Positions 63,178 through 64,000 of a stretch of 64,000 nt of DNA are shown one piece after another; positions within the stretch are counted from its first letter, which is position 1, and each line of letters opens with the position of its first letter. Both the position numbers and the translations under genes were made by a program. The DNA is from RHKX01 sp963743875. Its GTDB lineage: Bacteria; Actinomycetota; Thermoleophilia; Solirubrobacterales; 70-9. Where the stretch lies: positions 496,001-560,000 of the forward strand of contig CAVURM010000002.1 in NCBI GenBank assembly GCA_963743875.1, written 5' to 3'. Below the pieces are notes generated by a model that saw nothing but the letters and a program-made list of their open reading frames with translations, made no database searches and was not told where the DNA came from.

Positions 63178-63498
63178 TCAGGGTGAGCGGCTGACGAAAT
63201 GCTCGTCGGCGTTCGGGGCGAGGGAGAAGCCCTCGGGCGCTCCGGGGGAGACGTCGATGAGAAACGAGGGCTCACCCCACCGCCGGTACTGCTCGCCGTC
63301 GACGTAGAACGGCATCCCCTCGAGTTCACCGAGCATCGTGTCTCCCGGGCCGGCCGGCATCTCGGCGGCCGTCAGGCAAAGCGGGAGGCTGCCGTCACAG
63401 CAACCTCCCGATTGGAACATCGAAATGGGCCCCTTGGTCGTCTGGAGGCGGCGGATCGCCTCCGCGGCAGCAGGGGTCGCGCTGACCCGGGCCGCCAT
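63178..63498 (-). CDS. DUF779 domain protein
   Basis: 106 residues from ATG 63498, two bases after the aldehyde dehydrogenase stop. AARVSATPAAAEAIRRLQ, MFQSGGCCDGSLPLCL (three Cys) and DVSPGAPEGFSLAPNADEHF are the DUF779 signature. These proteins always follow ExaC/AdhA-type aldehyde dehydrogenases. The conserved Cys cluster suggests metal binding; the function is not known. Confidence 0.9.
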   Translation of the reverse strand: MAARVSATPAAAEAIRRLQTTKGPISMFQSGGCCDGSLPLCLTAAEMPAGPGDTMLGELEGMPFYVDGEQYRRWGEPSFLIDVSPGAPEGFSLAPNADEHFVSRSP

Positions 63499-63500
63499 TC

Positions 63501-64000
63501 CTAGAAGAAGCCCATCGGGTTCTCGTCGTAGCTGACCAGCAGACACTTCGTCTGCGAGTAGTGGTCGAGCATCATCCGGTGGTTCTCCCGGCCGACGCCG
63601 GAGGACTTGTAGCCGCCGAAGGCCGCGTGTGCGGGGTAGTGGTGATAGCAGTTGGTCCAAACGCGACCCGCCTTGATCGCGCGGCCCATCCGGAAGGCGC
63701 GACTGCCGTCACGGGTCCAGACCCCCGCGCCGAGACCGTAGAGCGTGTCATTGGCGATCTCGAGCGCCTCGGCCTCGTCGGCGAATGTCGTCACCGCGAG
63801 GACCGGCCCGAAGATCTCCTCCTGGAAGACCCGCATCGAGTTGTCGCCCTTCAGCACGGTCGGCTCGAAGTAGTAGCCGTCGGCCAGATCGCCATCGAGC
63901 ATCTTGCGTTCGCCGCCGATCAGGACCTCGGCGCCCTCGTCACGGCCGATCTTCACGTAGCTCTCGATCTTCTCGAGCTGCGAGGCCGAGACCTGCGGTC
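63501..64000 (-). CDS. NAD-dependent aldehyde dehydrogenase, ExaC type (C-terminal part, runs off the window)
   Basis: The last ~166 residues, open past base 64000. SMRVFQEEIFGPVLAVTTF is the conserved ALDH segment, GLGAGVWTRDGSRAFRMGRA and VWTNCYHHYPAHAAFGGYKS the C-terminal NAD/subunit region, and HYSQTKCLLVSYDENPMGFF the ending typical of ExaC/AdhA acetaldehyde dehydrogenases. The catalytic Cys lies outside the window. It oxidises short-chain aldehydes; its neighbourhood (aminotransferase, Rieske oxygenase, flavoproteins) produces aldehydes. Confidence 0.92.
   Translation of the reverse strand, partial: PQVSASQLEKIESYVKIGRDEGAEVLIGGERKMLDGDLADGYYFEPTVLKGDNSMRVFQEEIFGPVLAVTTFADEAEALEIANDTLYGLGAGVWTRDGSRAFRMGRAIKAGRVWTNCYHHYPAHAAFGGYKSSGVGRENHRMMLDHYSQTKCLLVSYDENPMGFF

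Overview
The window is very GC-rich, densely coded DNA with frequent GTG and TTG starts. It looks actinobacterial, most likely from the Thermoleophilia/Solirubrobacterales lineage. The support is the gene content: DUF6325-SHOCT and DUF7144 small genes, lysine-rich modules on secreted proteins, and a secreted protein carrying repeated DNSLTG-type motifs. The placement is an inference; there is no rRNA to anchor it. About a dozen genes read as good homologues only when two or more frames are joined. The breaks are worst between about 25.4 and 38.4 kb and rare between 38.4 and 56.9 kb. This pattern fits indels in the assembly better than real gene decay, so broken genes are given here as single loci with the break points named.

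Layout. 0-10 kb: a partial FAD-linked sugar-lactone oxidase, a secreted penicillin-acylase-family enzyme followed by a secreted alpha/beta-hydrolase, a DEAD-box helicase, a SigB/SigF-type sigma factor and a secreted PHP-domain protein. 10-19 kb: typA, MMPL and DHA2 exporters, zwf, and small stress-type genes (DUF7144, DUF6325, SHOCT). 19-24 kb: a two-domain VOC protein, an OsmC-thioesterase-alcohol dehydrogenase operon, a TetR remnant and xseAB, then about 390 bp of hairpin-rich non-coding DNA and two small hypothetical genes. 25-30 kb: a MarR-MFS pair with an operator-promoter, an aminotransferase-glutaredoxin pair, a damaged tRNA-Met, a gene remnant and a VapBC module with a large palindromic operator. 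30-38 kb: a Tat-exported amine oxidase, an SDR, an RTX-repeat protein, a membrane-anchored GH3 enzyme and a secreted hydrolase.

36-44 kb holds the most coherent system. A translationally coupled operon (SRPBCC, FAD flavoprotein, DUF1365, cyclopropane-synthase-like methyltransferase) lies next to a MerR regulator, an SDR and a CarH/LitR-type regulator with a B12-binding domain and its probable TTGTACA-containing operator. It looks like a light/B12-responsive membrane-lipid modification locus.

44-53 kb: an NYN nuclease-like protein, a nucleoside phosphorylase plus MTA/SAH deaminase pair (methylthioadenosine salvage), a Nudix hydrolase, an ArsA-type ATPase, a lipoprotein followed by two CaCA cation antiporters, a Bcp peroxiredoxin and small secreted or acidic proteins.

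53-64 kb is a catabolic region. Two divergent promoters share an almost identical operator (TTGACTACAAGRTCAA). One drives a PYROXD2-like flavoprotein and a class III aminotransferase. The other drives an acyl-CoA dehydrogenase plus ADP-forming CoA ligase, and a Rieske oxygenase plus a second PYROXD2-like flavoprotein. The Rieske enzyme has Glu at the bridging position, as in carnitine/betaine-type oxygenases, which suggests a quaternary-amine or related substrate. The window ends in a DUF779 gene and a partial aldehyde dehydrogenase.
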